Assembly (NCBI GenBank): GCA_018716285.1
Contig: DVKD01000052.1
Span: forward strand, 99,806 to 163,805
Origin: Candidatus Merdivicinus faecavium
GTDB taxonomy: Bacteria > Bacillota > Clostridia > Oscillospirales > Ruminococcaceae
Length of the DNA: 64,000 bases
Direction of reading: 5' to 3'
The notes beneath the pieces were generated by a model that worked only from the letters and a program-made list of their open reading frames with translations, searched no databases and was not told the DNA's origin. The translations under genes and the position numbers were made by a program. This document shows, in pieces, positions 37,308 to 44,960 of this stretch. The first letter of the stretch is position 1, and every line of letters starts with the position of its first letter.

Positions 37308-38189
37308 CTATCTGGCCGCGGCGTCGCGGATCTGCCGCAGTTCCTGCTCGGAAAAGGCGTACCGCTTGCCGCAGAAGTGGCAGGACAGCTCCGCGCCGTG
37401 GTCCTCTTCGATGAGCTGGTCGAGCTGTGCTTTCCCCAGGCTGATGACCGCCCGCTCGACCCGCTCCCGCGAACAGTCGCAGCGGTAGGCAGGGAGGTAG
37501 TCGTCGAGGATCTGGGGCGAGAGGCCCTCGAGGAGCTTCTCGCAGATCTCCGCAGGCTGCATTCCCTGGTCGATCATGGCCGATGCGGGCGGGATCGCCT
37601 TGACGTTGCGTTCCAGCTGGTCAATCGCCGCGTCGTCGGCAAAGGGCAGCAGCTGGACGAGGAAGCCTCCTGCCGCCCGGACGGTCAGGTCGGGGTTGAC
37701 AAGCACCCCGAGGCCGCAGACGGTGGGAGTCTGCTCGCTGACCGCGTAGTACTGGGTGACGTCCTCCGCCAGCTCCCCCGAAACGAGGGGAACCTGGCCG
37801 CTGTACGGCTCCTTGAGCCCAAGGTCCTTGATGACCCGCAGATAGCCGTTCCTGCCGACCGCACCCGCGACGTCCAGCTTGCCGCGGGCGTTTAAGGGCA
37901 GCTCGACCACCGGGTTCTCGACATAAGCCTTGACAAAGCCCTGGCTGTCCGCTACCGCGATCAGGACGCCGGCGGGACCGTCTGCGTCGACCCGGACCGT
38001 GACGGAATCCCCCTCCCCTTTGAGCATGACGCCCATCATGGAGGCCGCCGTCGCCAGCCGGCCGAGCGCGGCGGTCACGACCGCCGAGGTGTGATGGATC
38101 TCTTCAATGCGGGCGGCGATGTCGGTGGAATCAATGGCCATCGCCATTACCGAGCCGTCTGCCGAAATTGCACGGGTTAATCTTGCCAT
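37308..38189 (-). CDS. hslO: Redox-regulated chaperone Hsp33
   Basis: 293 residues. The C-terminal zinc-centre cysteines are CDC (about 237-239) and CHFC (about 270-273), the redox switch of Hsp33. The N-terminal part matches HslO (SAVVTAALGRLATAASMMG). Under oxidative stress the four cysteines form disulfides and the protein holds unfolded proteins. The pattern CxC-CxxC is complete. Confidence 0.93.
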   Translation of the reverse strand: MARLTRAISADGSVMAMAIDSTDIAARIEEIHHTSAVVTAALGRLATAASMMGVMLKGEGDSVTVRVDADGPAGVLIAVADSQGFVKAYVENPVVELPLNARGKLDVAGAVGRNGYLRVIKDLGLKEPYSGQVPLVSGELAEDVTQYYAVSEQTPTVCGLGVLVNPDLTVRAAGGFLVQLLPFADDAAIDQLERNVKAIPPASAMIDQGMQPAEICEKLLEGLSPQILDDYLPAYRCDCSRERVERAVISLGKAQLDQLIEEDHGAELSCHFCGKRYAFSEQELRQIRDAAAR

Positions 38190-38217
38190 AAATCTGCTCC
38201 TTCCGGTTTCCTATCAG

Positions 38218-39468
38218 TCATGCCGTGGTATGACTGCCGTCTGTATCCAGTTCTGTTTGAGAATATGCGAACTTCTGCCCGCTGTACAGGCCAAAATAGC
38301 CGGAAAGCAGGTAGGAAACCGCGGCCGCCAGGGCAAACAGCGGCATCCCCTCCCCGCCGAACAGCTCGAGGCAGAGCAGCAGGGTCGCCAGCGGGCAGTT
38401 GACCACCCCGCAGAAGACCCCCGCCAGCCCGACTGCCGCCCCGAATCCCGGCGCAAGGCCCAGGAGCCCGCCCGCGGTGCAGCCAAAGGTCGCGCCGACG
38501 AAGAACGCCGGGACGATCTCTCCGCCCTTAAAGCCGGCCCCCAGCGTCAGCGCGGTGAACAGGATTTTGAGAAGAAAGGCGTAGGGAACCGCTTCCCCCG
38601 CCATCGCGCGGTCAATCACCGCCATCCCTGCTCCGTTGTAGTCGCGGCTGCCGATCAGGAGGGTGAGGGCAAGCACAAGCGCGCCGCCTGCCGCTGCCCG
38701 CAGAATGCTGTCCGGCAGGAGTTTTCGGTACCAGCTCCCCGCCGCGTGCATGCTGACGCAGAAAAGGACGCTCACTACCGCGCAGAGGATGCCGAGCACC
38801 AGCACCTGGAGTACGGTCACAAGACTGAGCTCCGGGATCCCCGCGGCCGCAAAGGAGGCGGGCGCTGCCCCCAGGCTCCCCGCAATCCCCGCGCCGATCA
38901 GCCCGGCAAGGACGCAGGGAACGATCGCCGCATAATACATCGTGCCGACCTTGACCACCTCCATCGCGAAGACCGCCGCCGTCAGCGGGGTGCCGAAAAG
39001 GGCCGCAAAGGCCGCGCTCATCCCGCAGAGGGTGATGGTGTGCAGGTCCCGCCGGTTCAGCCGCAGCCAGCGCCCGATCTGCGCCGCCATGCTGCCGCCC
39101 AGCTGCAGCGCCGCCCCCTCCCTTCCGGACGAGCCGCCCAGCAGGTGGGTCAGAATCGTGCTGACAAAAATGAGGGGCGCCATCCGGAACGGCAGCAGCC
39201 CGCCGGTGCGGACCGAGCGGAGGACGCTGTTGGTCCCCCCGTCCTCCTCCATCCCGGCCAGGCGGTAAAGCAGAGCGATCGCCGCCCCGCCCAGCGGCAG
39301 CAGGAAGATGAGCCAGCCGCAGCTCTCCCGCAGCGCCGTCGCCTCTTCTACCAGATGGTGGAAAAGCCAGCCGGTCAGTCCGATGGGGACGCCGCACAGG
39401 ACGGAAATCCCCAGCCATTTGACAAATAGGAGCAGCCGCTCCCGTGTTTGGCGCAGCATATTTTCCAT
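38218..39468 (-). CDS. ClC-family chloride channel/antiporter
   Basis: 416 residues with about ten to twelve helices. Filter motifs are GSSGREGAALQLGG (GREGP-type) and GAGFKGGEIVPAFFVGAT (GKxGP/GGxxxP-type), as in EriC/voltage-gated chloride proteins. I took the ATG at 39468, 12 bases after AGGAAGG; the codon at 39507 has no such site. It probably exchanges Cl- and H+ or F-. It lies 28 bases before hslO on the same strand. Confidence 0.87.
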   Translation of the reverse strand: MENMLRQTRERLLLFVKWLGISVLCGVPIGLTGWLFHHLVEEATALRESCGWLIFLLPLGGAAIALLYRLAGMEEDGGTNSVLRSVRTGGLLPFRMAPLIFVSTILTHLLGGSSGREGAALQLGGSMAAQIGRWLRLNRRDLHTITLCGMSAAFAALFGTPLTAAVFAMEVVKVGTMYYAAIVPCVLAGLIGAGIAGSLGAAPASFAAAGIPELSLVTVLQVLVLGILCAVVSVLFCVSMHAAGSWYRKLLPDSILRAAAGGALVLALTLLIGSRDYNGAGMAVIDRAMAGEAVPYAFLLKILFTALTLGAGFKGGEIVPAFFVGATFGCTAGGLLGLAPGFGAAVGLAGVFCGVVNCPLATLLLCLELFGGEGMPLFALAAAVSYLLSGYFGLYSGQKFAYSQTELDTDGSHTTA

Positions 39469-39490
39469 ATAGAATATTCGCCTTCCTATC

Positions 39491-40288
39491 CTACAATTTG
39501 TATTCAATCGCCTTCCGCCTGCGGAAGGTCAGCGCGGCCGTAAATCCGATTTCCCGGCAGAGGGCCATCGTCTCAGGGATGCCGGCCGCAAGGTCTCTGG
39601 TCGTATGGGCGTCCGAGCCCAAAACGATCTTCCGCCCGCCCAGCGCAAAATACCGCCGCAGGAACCGCCCGTCCGGCATGGGCGCGTTCAGTCCCTGGCG
39701 CAGGCCGCTCGAATTGACCTCCAGCGCGATCCCCTTCTCGATCATGGTGCGGAAAAGCTGGTCGATGAGGTCGAAATAGGGGGAAAGATCCACCTTTCTG
39801 TTATATTTCCCCGTAATATAACGAATTGGATAGGTCATATGGGCGATGGCATCGATCTGCCCCCACTCGGCGAGCTTGATGAGCTCCTCAAAATAAGGCC
39901 TGAGCATCCAGTCGAGATCGATCTCCCGGCAGTCGAGGTAGTAGAAGTCCGGCTTGCCGGGGCTGTTGTGGATGGAGCCGAGGACATAGTCGTAAGGCAG
40001 GAGGGCGAGCATCTCCTCGGCGTAGGGCAGGTCCTCGAGCGGCTCGCCCAGCTCGATGCCCTGGAGGAGGGAAAACGGCGCCTCCTCCTGCATCCGGCGG
40101 ATATCCGCCCCGCCCGCCGCAAGGGTGGTGCGGGAGCAGGCGAGGCTCTGCACATTGACGTCGCAGTGGTCTGTGACCGCAAACCCGGCAAGTCCCAGCT
40201 CCGCAGCCCGCCGGCACTGGGCCGCCAGGGAGGCCTCCGCGTCGAAGCTGCGGTTGGTGTGGGTGTGCATATCGTACAAATCGGGCAT
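39491..40288 (-). CDS. PHP-domain phosphatase, HisJ/histidinol-phosphatase-like
   Basis: 265 residues. PHP metal motifs are DMHTHT (His8, His10), DHCD, GSIH and SDAH near the C-terminus. It would hydrolyse histidinol phosphate or another phosphomonoester. The start at 40288 has AAAGGATG upstream. It is 22 bases before the ClC gene on the same strand. No histidine-biosynthesis genes are nearby, so substrate is uncertain. Confidence 0.82.
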   Translation of the reverse strand: MPDLYDMHTHTNRSFDAEASLAAQCRRAAELGLAGFAVTDHCDVNVQSLACSRTTLAAGGADIRRMQEEAPFSLLQGIELGEPLEDLPYAEEMLALLPYDYVLGSIHNSPGKPDFYYLDCREIDLDWMLRPYFEELIKLAEWGQIDAIAHMTYPIRYITGKYNRKVDLSPYFDLIDQLFRTMIEKGIALEVNSSGLRQGLNAPMPDGRFLRRYFALGGRKIVLGSDAHTTRDLAAGIPETMALCREIGFTAALTFRRRKAIEYKL

Positions 40289-40387
40289 GGAACTGCATCC
40301 TTTCTGGAAAACGCCGGCATCCTGCAAAACTCCCCGCCGCGAATTTCTCCGCCGCGAAAAATTCCGATAGGATTTCCCGGCAAAATG

Positions 40388-40396
40388 TGCTATACT
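40388..40396 (+). promoter_or_regulatory. Extended -10 promoter of the acetyltransferase gene
   Basis: TGCTATACT is an extended -10 about 110 bases before the GNAT start. No clear -35. Confidence 0.45.
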
Positions 40397-40508
40397 AAAA
40401 TGAGAAAATTCATAGGGGAATCCCATGTAACAGTATACCATAGACTACCGGAAAATCCAACTGCCGATTTAAAGAATTTCCCGGCAAAAATCAGGGGGAA
40501 GTGTTGAA

Positions 40509-41072
40509 ATGAAACACTGCGGCACCATTCTGCTCGAAACCGACCGGCTCACACTCCGCCGGTTCACCATAGAAGACGCACAGGCTGTCTATCAAAACTG
40601 GGCCGGGGACCCGCAGGTCACCCGCTATCTCATCTGGTCAGCCCATACCTCGCCCGAACAGACCCGCCGGATGGTCGAACGCTGGGTCCGGCAGTACCGC
40701 CGTTCGGATTTTTACGAATGGGGGATGGTGGAAAAGGCGTCCGGAACCCTCATCGGCTCGATCGGACTGGCTCCGATCCCCGGTTCCCGCGCCAGTGCGG
40801 AGGCCGGTTACAGCTTGGGCCGGGCCTGGTGGAACCACGGCTATGCGACCGAAGCGCTGCGCGCAGTCCTCGATCTCGCCGTCAAGCGGATCGGCTACAA
40901 GCGGATCATCGCCAAGCACGCCATTGCAAACCCTGCCTCGGGCAGGGTGATGCAGAAGGCGGGGATGTCCCTCCGCGTCGGGGAAGTCGTCAGCGTCCCA
41001 ACCGAAAACGGCGTCTACGACTGCTACCTTTACGAGTACCGCCAACCCTCCCGCCGCCATTTTTTCTGGTGA
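40509..41072 (+). CDS. GNAT acetyltransferase, RimJ/RimL-like
   Basis: 187 residues. LETDRLTLRRFTIEDAQAVYQNW is the usual start of this group. AEAGYSLGRAWWNHGYATEAL is the acetyl-CoA loop region, and HAIANPASGRVMQKAGM is the final helix. It may acetylate a protein N-terminus or a small amine. GGGGGAAGTG lies before the ATG. Divergent from the PHP gene. Confidence 0.87.
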   Translation: MKHCGTILLETDRLTLRRFTIEDAQAVYQNWAGDPQVTRYLIWSAHTSPEQTRRMVERWVRQYRRSDFYEWGMVEKASGTLIGSIGLAPIPGSRASAEAGYSLGRAWWNHGYATEALRAVLDLAVKRIGYKRIIAKHAIANPASGRVMQKAGMSLRVGEVVSVPTENGVYDCYLYEYRQPSRRHFFW

Positions 41073-41100
41073 AAAATTTGCGGAAACCACCCCGAAACGG

Positions 41101-41129
41101 TTGATTATCACGCTGTAGTGTGCTAAAAT
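41101..41129 (+). promoter_or_regulatory. Promoter of the yerC operon
   Basis: TTGATT (41101-41106), 17 bases, then TAAAAT (41124-41129) preceded by TGC. Confidence 0.75.
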
Positions 41130-41187
41130 CATAGTAACAGGGCGCCCGCCCGACAACAGGACAACATGAAAGGATGGACAGGCTGAT

Positions 41188-41574
41188 ATGAACGAAAAGC
41201 TGAAAGAGTTCAACGTTGAGTTTCTGTTCCGCGCGATTTTGGAGCTGCGGGATATGGAGGAATGCTACAAATTCTTCGAGGACCTCTGCACCGTCCAGGA
41301 GCTGAGGGCCCTTGCCCAGCGCATCCAGGTGGCCAAAATGCTCAGCGAAAGCAAGGTGTACAGCGACATTGTCGCCCAAACCGGTGCCTCGACCGCCACC
41401 ATCAGCCGGGTCAACCGCTCCCTCCACTACGGCTGCGACGGTTATACCGAGATCTTCGCCCGCCTCAAGGAAAAAGAGAAAGAAAGTACCCGAGCGGTGC
41501 CGGTAAAACCGCGGGCAGCTCATGAAAAGGCTGTCCCTTCAAAAGAAAGGGAAACCGAGGACGCTGCCAAATGA
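41188..41574 (+). CDS. yerC: YerC/YecD-family TrpR-like regulator
   Basis: 128 residues. ELRDMEECYKFFEDLCTVQE and the helix-turn-helix YSDIVAQTGASTATISRV match the YerC/YecD family, a TrpR-fold regulator. The Bacillus role is poorly known. The last 35 residues are a basic, disordered tail (KEKEKESTRAVPVKPRAAH). The stop overlaps the start of the methyltransferase gene by ATGA, so the two are coupled. Confidence 0.9.
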   Translation: MNEKLKEFNVEFLFRAILELRDMEECYKFFEDLCTVQELRALAQRIQVAKMLSESKVYSDIVAQTGASTATISRVNRSLHYGCDGYTEIFARLKEKEKESTRAVPVKPRAAHEKAVPSKERETEDAAK

Positions 41575-42338
41575 GCCATTACGGAGCCTTTGCCGAGGTC
41601 TACGATATTCTGACCTCCAACATCGATTATCCCGCTCGGGCCGCTTACTTTGACGAGGCAATCCGCCGCCACGGCGGTTCCCGCGGGATTCTGCTCGACC
41701 TTGGATGCGGGACCGGCTCCCTTTCGGAAGAGCTTGCCGCCCTCGGCTATGACGTCATCGGGGTGGACAATTCGGAGGACATGCTCTGGGCCGCCCAGCG
41801 CAAAAAGCTGGAAAGCGGCCGGGATATCGCCTATATCTGCCAGGAAATGACCGCGCTGGACCTCTACGGCACCGTCGACGCCGCCGTATCGGCCCTCGAC
41901 AGCTTAAACCACCTGACCGATTACGGGGATTTCTGCGCGGCGATCGCCAAAGTCGCCCTCTTCCTCCACCCGGACGGGATCTTTGTCTTCGACCTCAACA
42001 CCTGCTACAAGCATCGGGAAATCCTCGCGGACAACACCTTTGTCTACGATTACGACGAGGTCTTCTGTGCGTGGCAGAACACCCTCCTCGCCGACAATGT
42101 GGTCCAGATGGATCTCGCCATCTTCGCCGAGGCGGAGGACGGACTGTACGAGCGGATGGAGGAGAGCTTCGCCGAGCGCGCCTACACCCCCGAGCAGGTC
42201 GCGGCGGCCCTTTCGGCGGCCGGCCTGACCATCGAAGCTGTCTACGACGAGGACTGCTTTTCCCCGCCCCGCCCGGACTCGCAGCGGGTCGTCTATGTTG
42301 CAAAGCACCGGAAGGAGGCAGCCGATGGGAACCCTTGA
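41571..42338 (+). CDS. Class I SAM-dependent methyltransferase
   Basis: 255 residues. Motif I is LDLGCGTGSLSEEL (about 42-55), followed by DVIGVDNSEDML (motif II Asp), AAVSALDSLNHL and FVFDLNTCYK. It is of the YqeM/Methyltransf type. The substrate cannot be told. It is part of a three-gene overlapping operon with yerC and a MazG-like gene. Confidence 0.88.
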   Translation: MSHYGAFAEVYDILTSNIDYPARAAYFDEAIRRHGGSRGILLDLGCGTGSLSEELAALGYDVIGVDNSEDMLWAAQRKKLESGRDIAYICQEMTALDLYGTVDAAVSALDSLNHLTDYGDFCAAIAKVALFLHPDGIFVFDLNTCYKHREILADNTFVYDYDEVFCAWQNTLLADNVVQMDLAIFAEAEDGLYERMEESFAERAYTPEQVAAALSAAGLTIEAVYDEDCFSPPRPDSQRVVYVAKHRKEAADGNP

Positions 42339-42651
42339 TTTTTCCGCGATGCAGGAGATCCAAAAGGAACTGCAGCAGAAATACCGGGACATCTGGAAGC
42401 CCCTCTGCCCGGAGCACGGCCGCAGCAGCCTCCTGTGGATGATGATCGAGGCCGGAGAGGCCGCCGACATCATCAAAAAAGAGGGCGACGCCGCCATCAT
42501 GGACGACCCGGAAACCCGCCGCCATTTCATCGAGGAGCTGTGCGACACCATGATGTACTTCAACGACCTGATGCTCTGCTACGGCATTACCCCCGAGGAA
42601 CTGGAGGAAATCTATCTGGAAAAGCACAAACGGAATTTGAGCCGCTGGTAG
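42325..42651 (+). CDS. MazG-like nucleotide pyrophosphohydrolase
   Basis: 108 residues. EAGEAADIIKK and EELCDTMMYFNDL give the ExxE and ExxD metal sites of the all-alpha NTP pyrophosphohydrolase superfamily. I took the ATG at 42325, inside the end of the methyltransferase gene, because AAGGAGG precedes it by 7 bases. It may hydrolyse non-canonical NTPs. Confidence 0.8.
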   Translation: MGTLDFSAMQEIQKELQQKYRDIWKPLCPEHGRSSLLWMMIEAGEAADIIKKEGDAAIMDDPETRRHFIEELCDTMMYFNDLMLCYGITPEELEEIYLEKHKRNLSRW

Positions 42652-42731
42652 TATCCCCCGCGTCATTTGTTTGGCGCTGCCGCGAATAAAATCAGCCGCA
42701 TCAGGCGGCCGTCGCCAAACGTTCCAACGAA

Positions 42732-42777
42732 AAACAGCCTTTCGCGCCATGCGTTTGCATGATACGAAAGGCTGTTT
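42732..42777. terminator. Bidirectional terminator
   Basis: A perfect 13-bp stem AAACAGCCTTTCG/CGAAAGGCTGTTT holds an inner ATGC-GCAT hairpin. GTTTTAT follows on the plus strand and TTTCG on the minus strand. It ends the yerC operon and the minus-strand glycan operon. Confidence 0.85.
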
Positions 42778-42841
42778 GTTTTATACTGCGGCGATACGGT
42801 GTGATGCGTTAATCCCTGCCTGTGGCCCCCCTTTTTACCGC

Positions 42842-44938
42842 TCAGTGAAAAAAGGCGGTATCCGGAGGGGGCGGCGCATCCAGAGAGACCGGGTGGTGAG
42901 GGCAGTTTTTCCCGCCGTAGGCGGCGCAGGCAGCGCAGGCAAAGTACTGCAGCACGTGGTCGATATAGACCGGGATGGTCGCGCAGTAGCTGACAATGGT
43001 CCCCTCGCAGCCCCGATCCGGCATCTCTTCGAGATGCCGCTTTTCGTATGCGGCGCAGTATTCCAAAGCCCGGGCGCAGTGCTCCTGCACAAGCTTTCTC
43101 TGCGCGTCGGTCAGCAGTTCCGGACGGGCGTCGTCGGCGAATTGGGCAATATGGTTCAATTCGGAAATTGCCCGCAGATGTGCGATGCTGCACATGCACC
43201 GGTTTTCCCATAGCCGCAGTCGCCGCAATCCTTCCGTGCTTTCCGTTTCGGCAAGGCAGCCGCGGATTTTCCGGATCAGCCGTTCATACCCGCGGATGCT
43301 CTCCGCCAGCGCCTCCGCCGTCCAGCCGCGGGTCCAGCCCAGCCCCTTGGGGTTGAGCCAGCAGCCGAGGTAGCAGAAGCCCACGTTAAACAGGTTGTCC
43401 CGGTTATAGACGTCCAGCTCGGCGAGCTTTCCCATCAGCTCCTCGAATTGTTCCGGAGCCCCAATGCCGTGATCTGCGGCGTACTGCCGGTAGAAATCGG
43501 ACGCCGGCTGGAAGGTATGGCAAGCCTCCGCCGCATAGGAAATGGTCAGGCTGTTCTCCGCCGTCCGCCAGTGGTTGAAGCAGATGCCGTAGATGGAGCT
43601 GCCCGGGCTGGTTTCCCGGCAAAACTCCAGAAGCTTCTGGATGCCGCCGCAGCTGTTCTGCTGGAGGTACATATTCCCGTCAAACTCTATCCAGGAATAC
43701 AGCATGGTCTTTTGCAGCTCTGCATCGGTCAGCCCCATATGCCGGACCGCCTCCGCCACCGCCAGCGCGCCGTGCGCCGGGAGGAAGGTATAGCGCAGGT
43801 CGGCGGGGAAAATCCGGTTCATGATCTCCTTTGCCACCCGCAGGGTTTCCTTGCAGGTGACGTACAGCCCCACCTGCAGCTCGACCTGAGGAAAATCCCC
43901 CATCCATTCCCCGCGGCTTTCCCACATCCGCCAAATCTGCTTGACGCTGCGGAGGGTGCCGTCCAGGGCGTAGGTGGGCGTTCCGCCGTAGGGGAGATTT
44001 CCGCCCCGGCTGAGCGCCGCCAGCGCGGAGTCTGTGACCTCTTTCCCAAAGAGCCGCTCGCTCAAAGCCAGCGCTTCCTCCGCGGTCAGCGTCCGGCTGT
44101 CGTCGCCGCCGCCCTCGGGGGTAATCAGCTCGATCACATCGATCTGCGGATACAGCCGCAGGACTTCCCGGAGCATCTCCTGCTCCTCCGCAAGCGGGGT
44201 CAGCTCCTGGCATTCCACCGACATCGTGACCCGCATGCCGGCTTCTTTGGCGGCAGCCATCACTTCATTCAGCCAGTAAACGGCAAACTGCTCCCGCTTT
44301 TCCGGCTCGTCCAAAATCCCCTCCGCTTCCGGGATGCAGAAGGCGCGGCGGTTCTGGATGGCGGCGGCTGTTTCCGGGCGGCTGGGCAGAAAATGCCGCT
44401 GGCCATAGAAGAAATGCCCGGCCGGCACCCGCCGGCCGTCCTTGCGGTACGGGTGCCACTGACCGTTGTAGCTGTGGAAGGTGATGGCGTTCATCCGCAT
44501 CCGGGCGAGGCGGCGGATGTACTCCTTCGCTTCGCCCAGGGAGTAGGAGGAGATATCCATCGGGAAGTTGATGTGCTGGCGGATGCCGCGGCTGCGACAA
44601 TAGGGCGCAAAGCTTCTGCTGCCCGCGGCGGCGTCCAGACGGAACGGGCCTTTCAAGCAGTCCCCTTCCGCCGTAAAACAGACCCCCATCTCGGAAAGCA
44701 GCGCGTAGACGCAGCAGAGCAGGGCGCTTTCCGAGCCGCCCCGGAGGGTAACGGTGTTTCCCGATGTTTCCCAGGCATAGCAGTGCGCCGCAAGGCTCCC
44801 GTCTGTTTCCAGCCGGAAGCAGAGGTCCGGCTCCCCCTCAAAGCCTGCCCCGGAATATTTCCGGATGTATTGCGCAAGCTCTTTTTCCGCGTAGCGGCCG
44901 GTTGCGCCGGCGGCCGTGCGGCAAATCTGAACCGTCAT
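42842..44938 (-). CDS. Uncharacterised 698-residue glycoside hydrolase-like protein
   Basis: The N-terminal 120 residues (TGRYAEKELAQYIRKYSG, TVTLRGGSESALLCCVYALL, GVCF) resemble the small alpha/beta domain that precedes GH20 and GH67/GH115 barrels. A barrel-like part follows with MRMNAITFHSYNG, GMRVTMSVECQEL and DVIELITPEGGGDDS. The C-terminal 250 residues are helical. I cannot assign a family. Glu residues in VECQEL or LITPEGG are candidate catalytic groups. No signal peptide. AAAGGGGA lies before the ATG at 44938. It follows the GH95 gene by 22 bases, so it likely acts on the same glycan. Confidence 0.55.
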   Translation of the reverse strand: MTVQICRTAAGATGRYAEKELAQYIRKYSGAGFEGEPDLCFRLETDGSLAAHCYAWETSGNTVTLRGGSESALLCCVYALLSEMGVCFTAEGDCLKGPFRLDAAAGSRSFAPYCRSRGIRQHINFPMDISSYSLGEAKEYIRRLARMRMNAITFHSYNGQWHPYRKDGRRVPAGHFFYGQRHFLPSRPETAAAIQNRRAFCIPEAEGILDEPEKREQFAVYWLNEVMAAAKEAGMRVTMSVECQELTPLAEEQEMLREVLRLYPQIDVIELITPEGGGDDSRTLTAEEALALSERLFGKEVTDSALAALSRGGNLPYGGTPTYALDGTLRSVKQIWRMWESRGEWMGDFPQVELQVGLYVTCKETLRVAKEIMNRIFPADLRYTFLPAHGALAVAEAVRHMGLTDAELQKTMLYSWIEFDGNMYLQQNSCGGIQKLLEFCRETSPGSSIYGICFNHWRTAENSLTISYAAEACHTFQPASDFYRQYAADHGIGAPEQFEELMGKLAELDVYNRDNLFNVGFCYLGCWLNPKGLGWTRGWTAEALAESIRGYERLIRKIRGCLAETESTEGLRRLRLWENRCMCSIAHLRAISELNHIAQFADDARPELLTDAQRKLVQEHCARALEYCAAYEKRHLEEMPDRGCEGTIVSYCATIPVYIDHVLQYFACAACAAYGGKNCPHHPVSLDAPPPPDTAFFH

Positions 44939-44960
44939 AAGCAATCCCCTTTCTCCCGCC

